Positions 24,251-32,513 of a DNA stretch of 64,000 nucleotides are shown here, one piece after another (position 1 is the first letter of the stretch; each line of letters starts with the position of its first letter). The stretch covers positions 1 to 64,000 of the forward strand of contig NZ_AUCK01000004.1 of the NCBI RefSeq assembly GCF_000429725.1, written 5' to 3'. Position numbers and translations under genes: made by a program. The notes under the pieces are model-generated. The model saw only the letters and a program-made list of their open reading frames with translations. It was not told where the DNA came from and did no database searches. This DNA comes from Alkalicoccus chagannorensis DSM 18086. GTDB taxonomy: Bacteria; Bacillota; Bacilli; Bacillales; Salisediminibacteriaceae.

Positions 24251-25894
24251 CTAAGCTGAATATTCGCCGAATACACTGCGGAGGGTATGACAGATTTCTC
24301 CAACCGTAGCGTAGGCTTTCACTGCATCGATAATGGGATACATGAGATTTTCCTGTCCGGCAGCGCCGTCCTTGATGCGCTGCAGATGACGCTTTACTTC
24401 TTCATGATTCCGCTCTTCCCGGATTTGTTCCAGACGGTTGATCTGCGAAGACACAAACGCCTCATCTACCTTCATGACATCAGGATCAGCTTCCTCTTCT
24501 GTTCGGTAAGCATTGACCCCGACCACGACTTCCTCTCCACTTTCCTGCCGCTTCTGGGTTTCATAGGCAGCCCGATGGATCTCCTGCTGCATGTACTGGG
24601 CTTCCACGGCCTGGACCGCTCCCCCCAGATCCTGGATCCGGTTCATGTACTTCGCAGCTTCTGATTCGAGCCTATCCGTCAGTTCTTCGATAAAATACGA
24701 CCCGCCGAGAGGATCAATCGTATCTGCTGCCCCACTTTCATGGGCGATGATCTGCTGCGTCCGCAGGGCAATACGTGCCGACGACTCTGTCGGGAGCGAC
24801 AGCGCCTCATCCTTCGCATTTGTGTGCAGACTCTGTGTCCCGCCAAGCACAGCAGCGAGTGCCTGCAGCGTTACGCGGATGACGTTATTTTCCGGCTGCT
24901 GGGCGGTGAGGGTGGAGCCGGCCACCTGCGTATGAAACCGAAGCTGTTCGCTTTTAGGATTCTTCACTTCATAATGCTCCCGCATAATGCGGGCCCACAT
25001 CCTCCGTGCTGCACGGAATTTGGCGATTTCTTCGAAAAAGTCATTGTGGCCGTTAAAAAAGAACGCGATTCTCGGGGCAAACGCATCGATATCCATGCCT
25101 GCAGCTGCGGCAGCATCCACGTAAGCCGCGGCATTCGAGAGCGTAAACGCCAGCTCCTGAACGGCTGTCGATCCGGCTTCCCGAATATGATAGCCGCTGA
25201 TGCTGATCGTATTGAACTGAGGTGCTTCCTGACTGCAGTAGGCAAATATATCAGTAATCAGCCGCATCGACGGCTTCGGCGGAAAAATATACGTTCCCCT
25301 GGCGATATACTCCTTTAAAATATCGTTCTGAATCGTCCCCTTTACTTCCGCTGCGGACACGCCCTGCTTTTCCGCCACAGCAATGTACATCGCGAGCAGC
25401 ACAGCAGCTGGTGCATTGATCGTCATCGATGTACTTACGTCTTTGAGCGAAATCTGATCAAAGAGAATCTCCATGTCTTCAAGGGAATCGATGGCAACCC
25501 CTACTTTTCCTACTTCACCCGCCGCCATCATATCGTCCGAGTCGTAGCCGATCTGCGTTGGGAGATCAAAAGCGACAGAGAGGCCTGTCTGCCCTTGTTC
25601 GAGCAGATAGCGGAACCGTTCATTCGTCTCTGCAGCTGAGCCGAATCCCGCATACTGCCGCATAGTCCAGAGACGGCCCCTGTACATGGAATGACGAATA
25701 CCCCGGGTGTATGGATATTCACCGGGAAAGCCGACTTTATTTATGTAAGCGCTGTCAAATTCGGTTGGTGTATAGAGAGGCTCCACCTCCAGCCTGGACC
25801 CTGTCTGAAATACGTCTTTTCGTTCAGGTTGTTTCGCAGCCTGCTGCTTCACTTTTTCCTGCCACGCTTTATACGCTTCTCTGTACTGCTCCAT
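24251..25894 (-). CDS. mcmA: Methylmalonyl-CoA mutase large subunit
   Basis: 547 residues, TIM barrel without the C-terminal B12 domain, which is supplied by the next gene. [25 protein letters not shown] near residue 60 carries the Tyr typical of methylmalonyl- over isobutyryl-CoA mutase; [29 protein letters not shown] and [25 protein letters not shown] follow. Interconverts methylmalonyl-CoA and succinyl-CoA, linking propionate, odd-chain and branched-chain amino-acid breakdown to the TCA cycle. ATG 25894 follows GGGAGG; an upstream ATG adds 20 unrelated residues. No MeaB chaperone gene is adjacent. Confidence 0.9.
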   Translation of the reverse strand: MEQYREAYKAWQEKVKQQAAKQPERKDVFQTGSRLEVEPLYTPTEFDSAYINKVGFPGEYPYTRGIRHSMYRGRLWTMRQYAGFGSAAETNERFRYLLEQGQTGLSVAFDLPTQIGYDSDDMMAAGEVGKVGVAIDSLEDMEILFDQISLKDVSTSMTINAPAAVLLAMYIAVAEKQGVSAAEVKGTIQNDILKEYIARGTYIFPPKPSMRLITDIFAYCSQEAPQFNTISISGYHIREAGSTAVQELAFTLSNAAAYVDAAAAAGMDIDAFAPRIAFFFNGHNDFFEEIAKFRAARRMWARIMREHYEVKNPKSEQLRFHTQVAGSTLTAQQPENNVIRVTLQALAAVLGGTQSLHTNAKDEALSLPTESSARIALRTQQIIAHESGAADTIDPLGGSYFIEELTDRLESEAAKYMNRIQDLGGAVQAVEAQYMQQEIHRAAYETQKRQESGEEVVVGVNAYRTEEEADPDVMKVDEAFVSSQINRLEQIREERNHEEVKRHLQRIKDGAAGQENLMYPIIDAVKAYATVGEICHTLRSVFGEYSA

Positions 25895-25958
25895 GACGAT
25901 GCCTCCCAATCTGAATGTGTGTTCATTATACCATAAGCAGGGAAGCGTTCCCATCCTC

Positions 25959-25987
25959 TTGAAATAAACGACCGGAGAGGTTAAAAT
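25959..25987 (+). promoter_or_regulatory. Sigma-A promoter of prli42
   Basis: TTGAAA (25959-25964), 17-nt spacer, TAAAAT (25982-25987). Confidence 0.6.
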
Positions 25988-26019
25988 GAGGGGAGTGAAA
26001 AGATAAAGGAGGGTCGCTC

Positions 26020-26109
26020 ATGCCTCGTAAATTCCGTAAAGCGATCGTTTATATGATGATTATTGTGATGTTTGTCGGTACTGCACTTATGGGAGTGTCC
26101 GCATTTTAA
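26020..26109 (+). CDS. prli42: Stressosome-associated mini-protein Prli42
   Basis: 29 residues: a basic start (MPRKFRKAIVY) and a single membrane helix (MMIIVMFVGTALMG) ending VSAF. This matches the Prli42 pattern of Bacillales, where the peptide anchors the stressosome to the membrane and helps activate sigma-B. Strong AAAGGAGGG site, own promoter and own terminator. Easily missed because of size. Confidence 0.8.
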   Translation: MPRKFRKAIVYMMIIVMFVGTALMGVSAF

Positions 26110-26127
26110 CTCATAGCAATAGCTGAA

Positions 26128-26153
26128 CTGTCCCGGTTTCCGGGGCAGTTTTT
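26128..26153 (+). terminator. Terminator of prli42
   Basis: AACTGTCCCGG and CCGGGGCAGTT form a stem (one G-T) followed by TTTTT. Confidence 0.8.
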
Positions 26154-26198
26154 TAATGAAAGGCTATGTTATCGTTCGTTGTTGATTTCATCCGCTTT

Positions 26199-26255
26199 CG
26201 GCGGACGCTTGCTCAGGGGCTTGTCCCTTGAGCGTCGCCGCCTATCGCTACTTTC
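26199..26255. repeat. Dispersed hairpin repeat, copy 2
   Basis: GGCGGACGCTTGCTCAGGGG...GTCCCT...GCGTCGCCGCCTATCGCTACT; same outer sequence as the copy at 20398 but lacking its central hairpin. Confidence 0.65.
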
Positions 26256-26512
26256 ATCAAGTAACAACAACAAGCTTGAACAGAGTTCTATTTTCAAGGC
26301 AGCCAATGAGAAAAAGAGAGCCGTTTTTCCTGAAAGAAAAGGGCGGCTTGGTTCGCTGATTGAAAAGAACGAAAACCTGTTCTTCTCTCTGACAACTTGA
26401 AGCGACGTTGTACGCCGTGCCGATCAAAAGGTGCTGTGTGCTTTAATGCCTTGGTTCTTCCGAAAGAAAGCAGAACGCTCCCTTGTGATCATGCATGCGC
26501 TTTTATCAAATA

Positions 26513-26545
26513 AAAAAGAACCGGCTCCATAAAGAGACGGTTCCT
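26513..26545 (-). terminator. Terminator of yqjA
   Basis: GGAACCGTCTC and GAGCCGGTTC (one mismatch) on the minus strand, followed by TTTTTTATT. Confidence 0.75.
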
Positions 26546-26580
26546 GTACTGCTGCATGATTCACGCTGCATGAAAGAAGG

Positions 26581-27561
26581 CTAATCCGCTTCAAACATGC
26601 CGTACTCTTTTGTCCGTTTGAACTGTTTTTTGACCGCTAGGTACTGCTCGAGTTCGCGTACTAAATGAGCTAGAGCTGCTCTCGCCTCGAATTCTTCTCT
26701 CGTTTCCGGAAGCGGCATCGTTTTAAAAGACTCTTTCAGCTCGTCCAGCTTATCGATATATTTATAGGCAGTGTTCCGTGGATTAACACCATCAGCGAGT
26801 TCATCCATATAGGAAGCCAGCATATCGGCCTGCTCTACGTGGTAATCGATGGTGGTGAGGAGCGGCATCATCTGCTCGATAATATCGAGCTGTTTTTCTC
26901 TCATCTTAAAGTAGTGATAATAGGTGTCTTCATAACGCATAATATGATTTTCGAGATTCTGCAGGGCTTCATTCTTGGCTTCTTTCAGAATGTCGGAAGC
27001 TCTCGTGATTTCTTCCCCAGTCCAGTTCTGCTCCCCTTCCCGGATATAGGCTGCAAACTCGTGGAAAATAACAGCCAGCTGCTCTTCGAGATCGTCCTGC
27101 ATACTGTCGAGCTTCTCTTCGTTACTCGGAATGTAAATGTTCATGACGAGAGCCGTGGATAAGCCGATGGTAATCAATGCGAGTTCGTTCAGGATCAAGC
27201 CGGTAGTGATGTTCTCGGCTGTGTAGAGATGAAACATGATGACAGCACTCGTCACGATACCAGAAGTAATCTGCAGCCTGACGGTCAAGGGGATAAACAG
27301 CAGCAGTACGAGAGCAATACTCCAAAAAGCATAGTTAAAAACTTCAAAAATGACCGCGCCCATCACAAGAATGATCAAACATGCTGCCAGCCGCTCCCAT
27401 GAGCTCTGAAACGACTTCTTTCTCGTCTTTTGAATACAGAGGATCGTGAGAATCCCTGCCGATACGTAGAAGTCGAGCTGAAGGAGCTGTGCAGCCAGTA
27501 CAGCGATGGCAGCTCCAGCTGCGGTTTTCATTGTCCGATAACCTAAACGCCACTGCCCCAC
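26581..27561 (-). CDS. yqjA: Aromatic acid exporter family membrane protein (YqjA-like)
   Basis: 326 residues. N-terminal half has four or more hydrophobic segments (AAGAAIAVLAAQLLQL, ACLIILVMGAVIFEVF, SIALVLLLFIPLTV, ALITIGLSTALVMNIYIP), the rest is a soluble helical domain (ArAE C-terminal type). Inner-membrane protein, transport role only inferred from family. GTG at 27561 is chosen as start because AAGGAGG lies 6 nt before it; an upstream ATG in frame adds a basic stretch without similarity. Confidence 0.78.
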   Translation of the reverse strand: MGQWRLGYRTMKTAAGAAIAVLAAQLLQLDFYVSAGILTILCIQKTRKKSFQSSWERLAACLIILVMGAVIFEVFNYAFWSIALVLLLFIPLTVRLQITSGIVTSAVIMFHLYTAENITTGLILNELALITIGLSTALVMNIYIPSNEEKLDSMQDDLEEQLAVIFHEFAAYIREGEQNWTGEEITRASDILKEAKNEALQNLENHIMRYEDTYYHYFKMREKQLDIIEQMMPLLTTIDYHVEQADMLASYMDELADGVNPRNTAYKYIDKLDELKESFKTMPLPETREEFEARAALAHLVRELEQYLAVKKQFKRTKEYGMFEAD

Positions 27562-27763
27562 GGTGGACCTCCTTTTTTTATAACCAGTGTGCCGCGCCGC
27601 TCTCTGCTTATAGAGGAAGAAGAAGATTTTCTGCTTCGCGGACAGCGGACAGAGCCGCCGTCTTTCTATATCAAACATAGGTTTTCTTAAGCACAGCCAA
27701 AGGCGCGGGCAGCCCTATAGGCCAGCGGGTGCCTCCTATAAACAATGACTACTATCTTTTATT

Positions 27764-27794
27764 ATTAAAAAAACCTCCATGAGCATGGAGGTTG
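27764..27794 (-). terminator. Terminator of the tRNA gene
   Basis: AACCTCCAT/ATGGAGGTT stem with GAGC loop; the minus strand continues TTTTTTAATAA. Confidence 0.85.
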
Positions 27795-27806
27795 TCGATG
27801 TAAAAG

Positions 27807-27881
27807 TGGCGCGCCCGCCAGGATTCGAACCCGGAACGCGAGAGCCGAAATCTCGTATGATATCCATTTCACCACGGGCGC
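27807..27881 (-). tRNA. tRNA-Arg (anticodon TCG)
   Basis: Full cloverleaf on the minus strand: 7-bp acceptor GCGCCCG/CGGGCGC, D arm GTGA/TCAT, anticodon stem CGAGA/TCTCG with loop TTTCGGC (anticodon TCG, reads CGA), T arm CCGGG-TTCGAAT-CCTGG, discriminator G and encoded CCA. Single gene with its own terminator. Confidence 0.92.
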
Positions 27882-27946
27882 ATGTCGTGCCGTCGGTCTC
27901 AACGGCACTCATTTAATATACCAAAATAATATCCGAAGTGCAACCC

Positions 27947-28321
27947 TTACTTTTCTAATTCTTCTTTAAATGTTTCGTAGTCTTCGAACATCTTTTCAAA
28001 ATGGCTGTTCATCTGCTCTTCATTGTATCCGCGGCGTGCAAGACGAGCAGCAAAATTCTGTGCCCAGAGCGTCAGACGCTGAGACATACGTGAATATTTT
28101 TTCGCCTGCTTCTGGTTCTTCACTTCCTTCGAACGTTCGTCTGCATTGGACATCACGTTCTCTGAAATAAAGAGTGCTTTCCAGACATCTTCTTCTTTGA
28201 ATTCTTCTGCATGCTCATCGAAGTATTTCAGAACACGCTTGTAATAATCATCGAACTGCTTAAATGGGACTTCTTCTTCCTGGTTCAAATAGAAATGTAT
28301 TTCTTTATAAAGCTCCTGCAT
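27947..28321 (-). CDS. Conserved-looking small helical protein, unknown
   Basis: 124 residues from ATG 28321 (AGGAGTGG upstream). Charged and helical throughout: LNQEEEVPFKQFDDYYKRVLKYFDEHAEEF, then KALFISENVMSNADERSKE and a basic KNQKQAKKYSRMSQRLTLWAQNFAARL. No Cys, no membrane segment. I do not recognise the family. Lies between tRNA-Arg and brxB. Confidence 0.65.
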   Translation of the reverse strand: MQELYKEIHFYLNQEEEVPFKQFDDYYKRVLKYFDEHAEEFKEEDVWKALFISENVMSNADERSKEVKNQKQAKKYSRMSQRLTLWAQNFAARLARRGYNEEQMNSHFEKMFEDYETFKEELEK

Positions 28322-28437
28322 TCTGACCACTCCTATATGTATTTCCGTACCAATGCTCTGACGACTTTAGATTATAGCACAGCATGCCCTTTCTGCATAG
28401 AGCAGGACAGGAAAACAAACTGTACGGATGCTCAGAG

Positions 28438-28464
28438 AAAAGCGCCGGAGCAGCGTCCGGCGCC
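28438..28464 (-). terminator. Terminator of brxB
   Basis: GCGCCGGA/TCCGGCGC stem with 6-nt loop, then TTTTC on the minus strand. Confidence 0.8.
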
Positions 28465-28470
28465 TGCTGT

Positions 28471-28899
28471 TTACTTTTTAAAGTGCTCGTCGAAGTAGCT
28501 TTCCAGTTTGTTGACAACTTCGATCGGCTCGTGTCCTTCAATTTCATGACGCTCTACCATTGCCTTCAGTTCCCCGTCTTTCAACAGCGCAAAGGATGGT
28601 GAACTCGGTGGATATCCGGTGAAGTACGATCTTGCCGTTTCCGTTGCATCTTTATCCTGACCTGCAAATACAGTAACAAAGCGGTCCGGCTGCACTTCAT
28701 AATTCTTCATATACGCAGCGGAAGGTCTTGCAATCCCGCCGGCACAGCCGCAGACAGAGTTAACGACAACGAACGTTGTGCCCTCTTTCGTCAGTGTGCT
28801 CTCCACTTCTCCTGCGGAGGTGAGCTGATCATAGCCAGCCTGATCCATATCCTGACGAGCGGCCTGTACCACATCGTTCATAAACATTTGAAATTCCAT
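28471..28899 (-). CDS. brxB: Bacilliredoxin BrxB (YqiW family)
   Basis: 142 residues, thioredoxin-like with the unusual CGC active site (NSVCGCAGGIARPS, near residue 53) typical of bacilliredoxins that remove bacillithiol from oxidised proteins. C-terminal half has PPSSPSFALLKDGELKAMVERHEIEG, the cis-Pro region. ATG 28899 is preceded by GAAAGGGTG. Confidence 0.88.
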   Translation of the reverse strand: MEFQMFMNDVVQAARQDMDQAGYDQLTSAGEVESTLTKEGTTFVVVNSVCGCAGGIARPSAAYMKNYEVQPDRFVTVFAGQDKDATETARSYFTGYPPSSPSFALLKDGELKAMVERHEIEGHEPIEVVNKLESYFDEHFKK

Positions 28900-29006
28900 G
28901 CTATACACCCTTTCTTCAACCTGATATCCTCATTTTACATGTTTTATTCGTATGTTCCAACGATTATGATGCAGGAATCTGAATCTGAAAGGAGGAAAGG
29001 CAGAGA

Positions 29007-29492
29007 ATGGGTATGGCAGACGCCTTACATGTGCCGCCCGCTTCCTCTGCCGCTGCGATGCATATCCCTGTTTGTATGAAAGAATGGGCTCAGCTCGGCG
29101 TGGATTATCTCTTTGCGCGGACTGCTGCTCTTCTGATCCTTACTCTTTTTCCCGACCTCCAGGAAATGGTGGTAGCTGCTGTGACAATCATCATCTTTTT
29201 CGTCCTGCTTCCGGCTGCCGGGTCGTCGCCGGGGATGCTCGTCATCCAGCTTCCTATTTTCTGTGGCCGCCAGAATAGGGTGCTGCGAGGGACCTGGATT
29301 ACAATCGGCTGGGCAGGGATGGTGACGGTCTCCGGATTCGTGCCTTCGGTTTGGTATATCCTTCTTGTGCTGGCAGTCATCCTCCTATCGACCGTCGAGG
29401 CAGGACAAACAAAATTGCTGTGGTTTACCAGATGGAGCGGGTGCCAACAGGCTGCACCTCCTCCTGTAAAAACAGAAGAAAACCCAGGCTGA
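29007..29492 (+). CDS. Small integral membrane protein, unknown
   Basis: 161 residues; start supported by GAAAGGAGGAAAGG. About four hydrophobic stretches (ARTAALLILTLF, MVVAAVTIIIFFVLLPAAG, WITIGWAGMVTVSGFV, WYILLVLAVILLST) with short loops and a Pro-rich soluble tail. No family recognised. Single gene followed by a strong terminator. Confidence 0.6.
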   Translation: MGMADALHVPPASSAAAMHIPVCMKEWAQLGVDYLFARTAALLILTLFPDLQEMVVAAVTIIIFFVLLPAAGSSPGMLVIQLPIFCGRQNRVLRGTWITIGWAGMVTVSGFVPSVWYILLVLAVILLSTVEAGQTKLLWFTRWSGCQQAAPPPVKTEENPG

Positions 29493-29522
29493 GCACCGCG
29501 CAGCGCGGCTTATCCAGGTAAA

Positions 29523-29556
29523 AACACGGCGCCGGAATCGTCGATCCGGCGCCGTG
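29523..29556 (+). terminator. Strong bidirectional hairpin
   Basis: AACACGGCGCCGGA pairs with TCCGGCGCCGTGTT over an 8-nt loop, between the convergent membrane-protein and zinc-binding-protein genes. Confidence 0.7.
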
Positions 29557-29610
29557 TTCTGGATGAAACAGCATCATGTCTCTATTGCTGCTTCAGCGGC
29601 TGGAAGCTTT

Positions 29611-30783
29611 TTAGTCGAACAGTGCTTCTTCCAGGGCTTCCAGATTTCCTTCCATCAGACTAAAGTAGTCTTCCTCGTTCTCCAGATCTTCCTCCGTTTT
29701 TGCTTCCAGGTTATGCAGCCACAGCTCTTCCGCCCCGGTTTCCTCACGTACTGTCTCAGCGACATCAACTGGGATATTCTGCTCAAACATCACATGGTTG
29801 ATATTGTTCTCTTCCATCATCTCGATGGTTTCTTCAATCTGTTGGATAGAAGGTTCATTCGTTGGAGAGAGCCCGGCAATACCTGTCTGGTGAATTCCGT
29901 AGCGGGCTTCCCAGTACCCGTAGCCTGCGTGGGATACCACGATGTGGTCTCGATCCATGTTATCTGCAAGCTCTTCAAACTGTCCATCAAGCTCTTCCAG
30001 TTCTTCGACCAGTGTATCAAAGTTTGCTTCGAAGGTTTCGGATGCTTCCGGACGAGCCTCTACGAGGGCATGCTTGATGTTCTCTGCCATATCCGCTGCC
30101 CTCATCGGATCCAGCCATACGTGTGGATCTTCATCACCATGAGCGTGATCGTCGTGGTTATTATCTGCATCGTTATGATTGGCGTCATCGTTATTATGAT
30201 CATGCTCATCTTCGTGGTTGTGATTGTCGTTGTTATGATTATGCTCGTCGTTGTGGTTGAGATCATCGTTATTATGATTATGCTCATCGTCATGGTTGTG
30301 ATCCTCGTTGTTATGATCGTGCTCATCATCATGGTTGTGATCGTGGCTGTAATCAAGCAGCTCTATTCCTTCTACAGCCTCGACCATCTGAACATCTTCG
30401 CCTTCAATAGCATCCTGGATACTGCTGATAAAACCTTCAAAATCAGCACCGTTATAAATAAAAAGCTCTGCTTCCGCCGTTTCAATCATCTGGTTTGCTG
30501 TCGGTTCGAAGGTATGTGCGTCAGCACCGACCGGCACCATGTTTTCTACCTCCACATCATCTCCGCCGATCCGTTCTGCAAAGTATTCCAGGGGATAAAG
30601 GGTTGTTTGTACCGAAACAGGATCCACGTCATCTCCCTCATCTCCTTCAGCATTATTTTGAGCCGATGGGTTGTTTATGTTTTCGTTCGTATCAGTATCA
30701 TTCATCTCGTTGTTCTCATTCCCGCAGGCTGCGAGCACAACCGCGGCTGTAAGAAATAATGGCAAAGCCGTTCGTTTCATCAT
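29611..30783 (-). CDS. Zinc ABC transporter substrate-binding lipoprotein (ZnuA/AdcA type)
   Basis: 390 residues from ATG 30783 after AGAGGAG. Lipoprotein signal MMKRTALPLFLTAAVVLAAC (Cys lipidation, LAAC lipobox). Two metal-binding lobes: ADAHTFEP (His) near residue 91, DPHVWLDP after the loop, VVSHAGYGYW, and the C-terminal FEQNIP. Between the first lobe and DPHVWLDP lies an expanded His/Asp/Asn-rich loop of about 80 residues. No znuB/znuC next to it, so permease and ATPase must be elsewhere. Two Zur boxes precede it. Confidence 0.88.
   Translation of the reverse strand: MMKRTALPLFLTAAVVLAACGNENNEMNDTDTNENINNPSAQNNAEGDEGDDVDPVSVQTTLYPLEYFAERIGGDDVEVENMVPVGADAHTFEPTANQMIETAEAELFIYNGADFEGFISSIQDAIEGEDVQMVEAVEGIELLDYSHDHNHDDEHDHNNEDHNHDDEHNHNNDDLNHNDEHNHNNDNHNHEDEHDHNNDDANHNDADNNHDDHAHGDEDPHVWLDPMRAADMAENIKHALVEARPEASETFEANFDTLVEELEELDGQFEELADNMDRDHIVVSHAGYGYWEARYGIHQTGIAGLSPTNEPSIQQIEETIEMMEENNINHVMFEQNIPVDVAETVREETGAEELWLHNLEAKTEEDLENEEDYFSLMEGNLEALEEALFD
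30145..30339 (-). repeat. Five tandem 39-bp (13-residue) units in the zinc-binding loop
   Basis: Units read HNHDDEHDHNNED, HNHDDEHNHNNDD, LNHNDEHNHNNDN, HNHEDEHDHNNDD and ANHNDADNNHDDH. Divergence between units at DNA level shows an old duplication kept by selection for His/acidic content. Confidence 0.9.
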
Positions 30784-30821
30784 CAAGCTCCTCTCTATTT
30801 CTTTGATGTACAAAAAACAGT

Positions 30822-30865
30822 ATATCGTAAGAATTACGTTTTGTAAATAATAATAATTACGATTT
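30822..30865 (-). promoter_or_regulatory. Two Zur boxes before the zinc-binding lipoprotein gene
   Basis: 30845-30865 matches the 21-nt Bacillus Zur consensus (AAATCGTAAT-N-ATTACGATTT) at all but two positions. 30822-30842, centred 23 bp away, carries TCGTAAGAATTACG and has three mismatches. Both lie 40-85 bp before the start codon. Confidence 0.8.
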
Positions 30866-31217
30866 ATTATGTATTTTCGAACATGTTTGTCTCTTGCCAT
30901 CATCTGCTGCTGACAACGAAACATCGTTTGAACGGAGAAGTCCACCGCGCTATTCATATCTACCAAAAGTGCGGAGCGGCTTTTGGTCGGAACGGCGTGT
31001 GCCGCAGGATTGTTGAGGGTAGAAAGGGTTCTTCTTTCTTCACGCGCAGCGCTTATGTCCTTACATATGCTTAGACGCTTACGGCGATAAAACGCAAGCC
31101 TCGTTTAATCACCGCGCACACAGCCGCCCCTTCTCCCCGAGAGAGATTATGCAGTCTTAACAAGCTGAAAAGCGCTCCAAGCCCCTTTCAGGGCACGAAG
31201 CGCTTCGCTGCTGTATA
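30866..31217. other. Intergenic stretch with bkdB terminator
   Basis: About 350 bp. Apart from the terminator near 31170-31203 it holds degenerate sequence (GTGCGGAGCGGCTTTTGG, GTGCCGCAGG) in the style of the other intergenic repeats. No gene seen. Confidence 0.45.
31170..31203 (-). terminator. Terminator of the bkd operon
   Basis: On the minus strand AAGCGCT...GCCC / GGGC...AGCGCTT fold with internal mismatches, followed by TTTCAG. Confidence 0.6.
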
Positions 31218-32501
31218 TTAAAGTGTCATTTGGTCTTCTGAAATATTTTCCAGTGTCTGCTTGATATGGTTCATGAACGCACCGCAGATCGCCCCATCCA
31301 GGATGCGATGGTCGAGTGACATACAAAGATTGACCATCTCCCTCACGGCAATGGCATCGCCGTCGACGACTACTGGCCGTTTCACAATCGACTCTACCGA
31401 TAAAATCGCTGCCTGCGGCCGATTAATGATCGGCTGCGACTGGACGGAACCGAACGATCCAGTGTTGTTCAGTGTGAACGTGCCTCCCTGCATGTCAGCA
31501 GAGCTCAAGGATCCTGCACGCACTTTTGCTGCTGTGTCCTGCAGGCTGCGCGCGAGGCCGGTGATGTTTTTCTCATCGGCGTGACGGATGACCGGCACAA
31601 ACAGTTCCTCTTCCGATGCCACGGCTACAGAAAGGTGTACGTCTTTATGACGGATAATGTGGTCGTTCTCCCATGTCGCGTTCACCTGAGGGAATTTTTT
31701 CAGCGCCTCGACGACAGCTTTCATGAAGAAAGGCATATACGTCAATTTGACGCCTTCCTGCTGTTCAAATTCCTGTTTCATGCGCTTACGCAGTCTGGAC
31801 AGACCAGTCACATCCACCTCGACCATCATCCATGCATGAGGTGCTTCCTGCTTGGACTGTACCATGTTTTGAGCAATCGCCTTTCGTACACCGGTCACCG
31901 GGATGACCTCCCTGCGGCTGTCTGACTCCGGAGCCGGTCCGCTCTGCTTCGGTGCCTGTGCCTCAGCAGGAGCTGCTTCCTGAGCAGGCGACGCCTCTGC
32001 TGCCGGAGCGCCTTCACGGATACGTTTTTCGATATCTTTTCTCGTGATGCGACCGCCGCGTCCCGATCCCTTCACCTGCTGCAGATCAATCTTGTTTTCC
32101 TGCGCAAGCCTCATAACGGCCGGGGAGTACCGGCTGCTGTTGTCGTCGCCGCCGCTCTTCTTGTTGACATCCTCCTGCTTCGGCGCAGACTGCTGGACAT
32201 CCGCTTGTTCCGCAGAAGGCGCTGATTTTTCCTGAGTCGGTTTCTCCTCTGCCGGCGCCTCCTCCCCAGTGTCGACGGTGCAGATGACCTGTCCCACCTC
32301 CACGGTCTGGTCAATTTCCGCAATTAGTTCTTTAATCGTACCTGTATAGGAGGAGGGTACCTCCGCATTCACTTTGTCCGTCATGACTTCCGCTATCGGG
32401 TCATATTTTTTTATTTCGTCCCCCGGTTCAACCAGCCACCGGGTAATCGTTCCCTCTGTGACACTTTCTCCCAGCTGCGGCATTGTAATCTCTACTGCCA
32501 T
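31218..32501 (-). CDS. bkdB: Branched-chain 2-oxoacid dehydrogenase E2 (lipoamide acyltransferase)
   Basis: 427 residues: lipoyl domain 1-80 with the lipoylated Lys in EVMTDKVNAEVPS, an acidic/Ala-Pro-Gln linker, peripheral subunit-binding domain near 125-160 (YSPAVMRLAQENKIDLQQVKGSG), second linker, and catalytic acyltransferase domain ending with MSLDHRILDGA (catalytic His). Core of the multienzyme complex that makes branched acyl-CoA from Leu/Val/Ile keto acids, the primers of iso/anteiso fatty acids. Last gene of the operon. Confidence 0.95.
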   Translation of the reverse strand: MAVEITMPQLGESVTEGTITRWLVEPGDEIKKYDPIAEVMTDKVNAEVPSSYTGTIKELIAEIDQTVEVGQVICTVDTGEEAPAEEKPTQEKSAPSAEQADVQQSAPKQEDVNKKSGGDDNSSRYSPAVMRLAQENKIDLQQVKGSGRGGRITRKDIEKRIREGAPAAEASPAQEAAPAEAQAPKQSGPAPESDSRREVIPVTGVRKAIAQNMVQSKQEAPHAWMMVEVDVTGLSRLRKRMKQEFEQQEGVKLTYMPFFMKAVVEALKKFPQVNATWENDHIIRHKDVHLSVAVASEEELFVPVIRHADEKNITGLARSLQDTAAKVRAGSLSSADMQGGTFTLNNTGSFGSVQSQPIINRPQAAILSVESIVKRPVVVDGDAIAVREMVNLCMSLDHRILDGAICGAFMNHIKQTLENISEDQMTL

Positions 32502-32513
32502 CCTGCTCCCTCC

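Larger units (their letters stand above)
26110..26580. other. 470-bp stretch between prli42 and yqjA
   Basis: Contains the prli42 terminator, the second copy of the dispersed hairpin repeat (26199-26255), unremarkable sequence from 26260 to 26500, and the yqjA terminator. No coding frame stands out. Confidence 0.5.

Noticed and set aside
24240-25980. Cobalamin riboswitch for the mutase operon
   Set aside because: The space before the mutase gene is short and shows no B12-box-like sequence.
29554-30759. 401-residue plus-strand frame opposite the zinc-binding protein
   Set aside because: Its Val/Ile/Met-rich stretch is only the complement of the His/Asp/Asn repeat; not a membrane protein gene.
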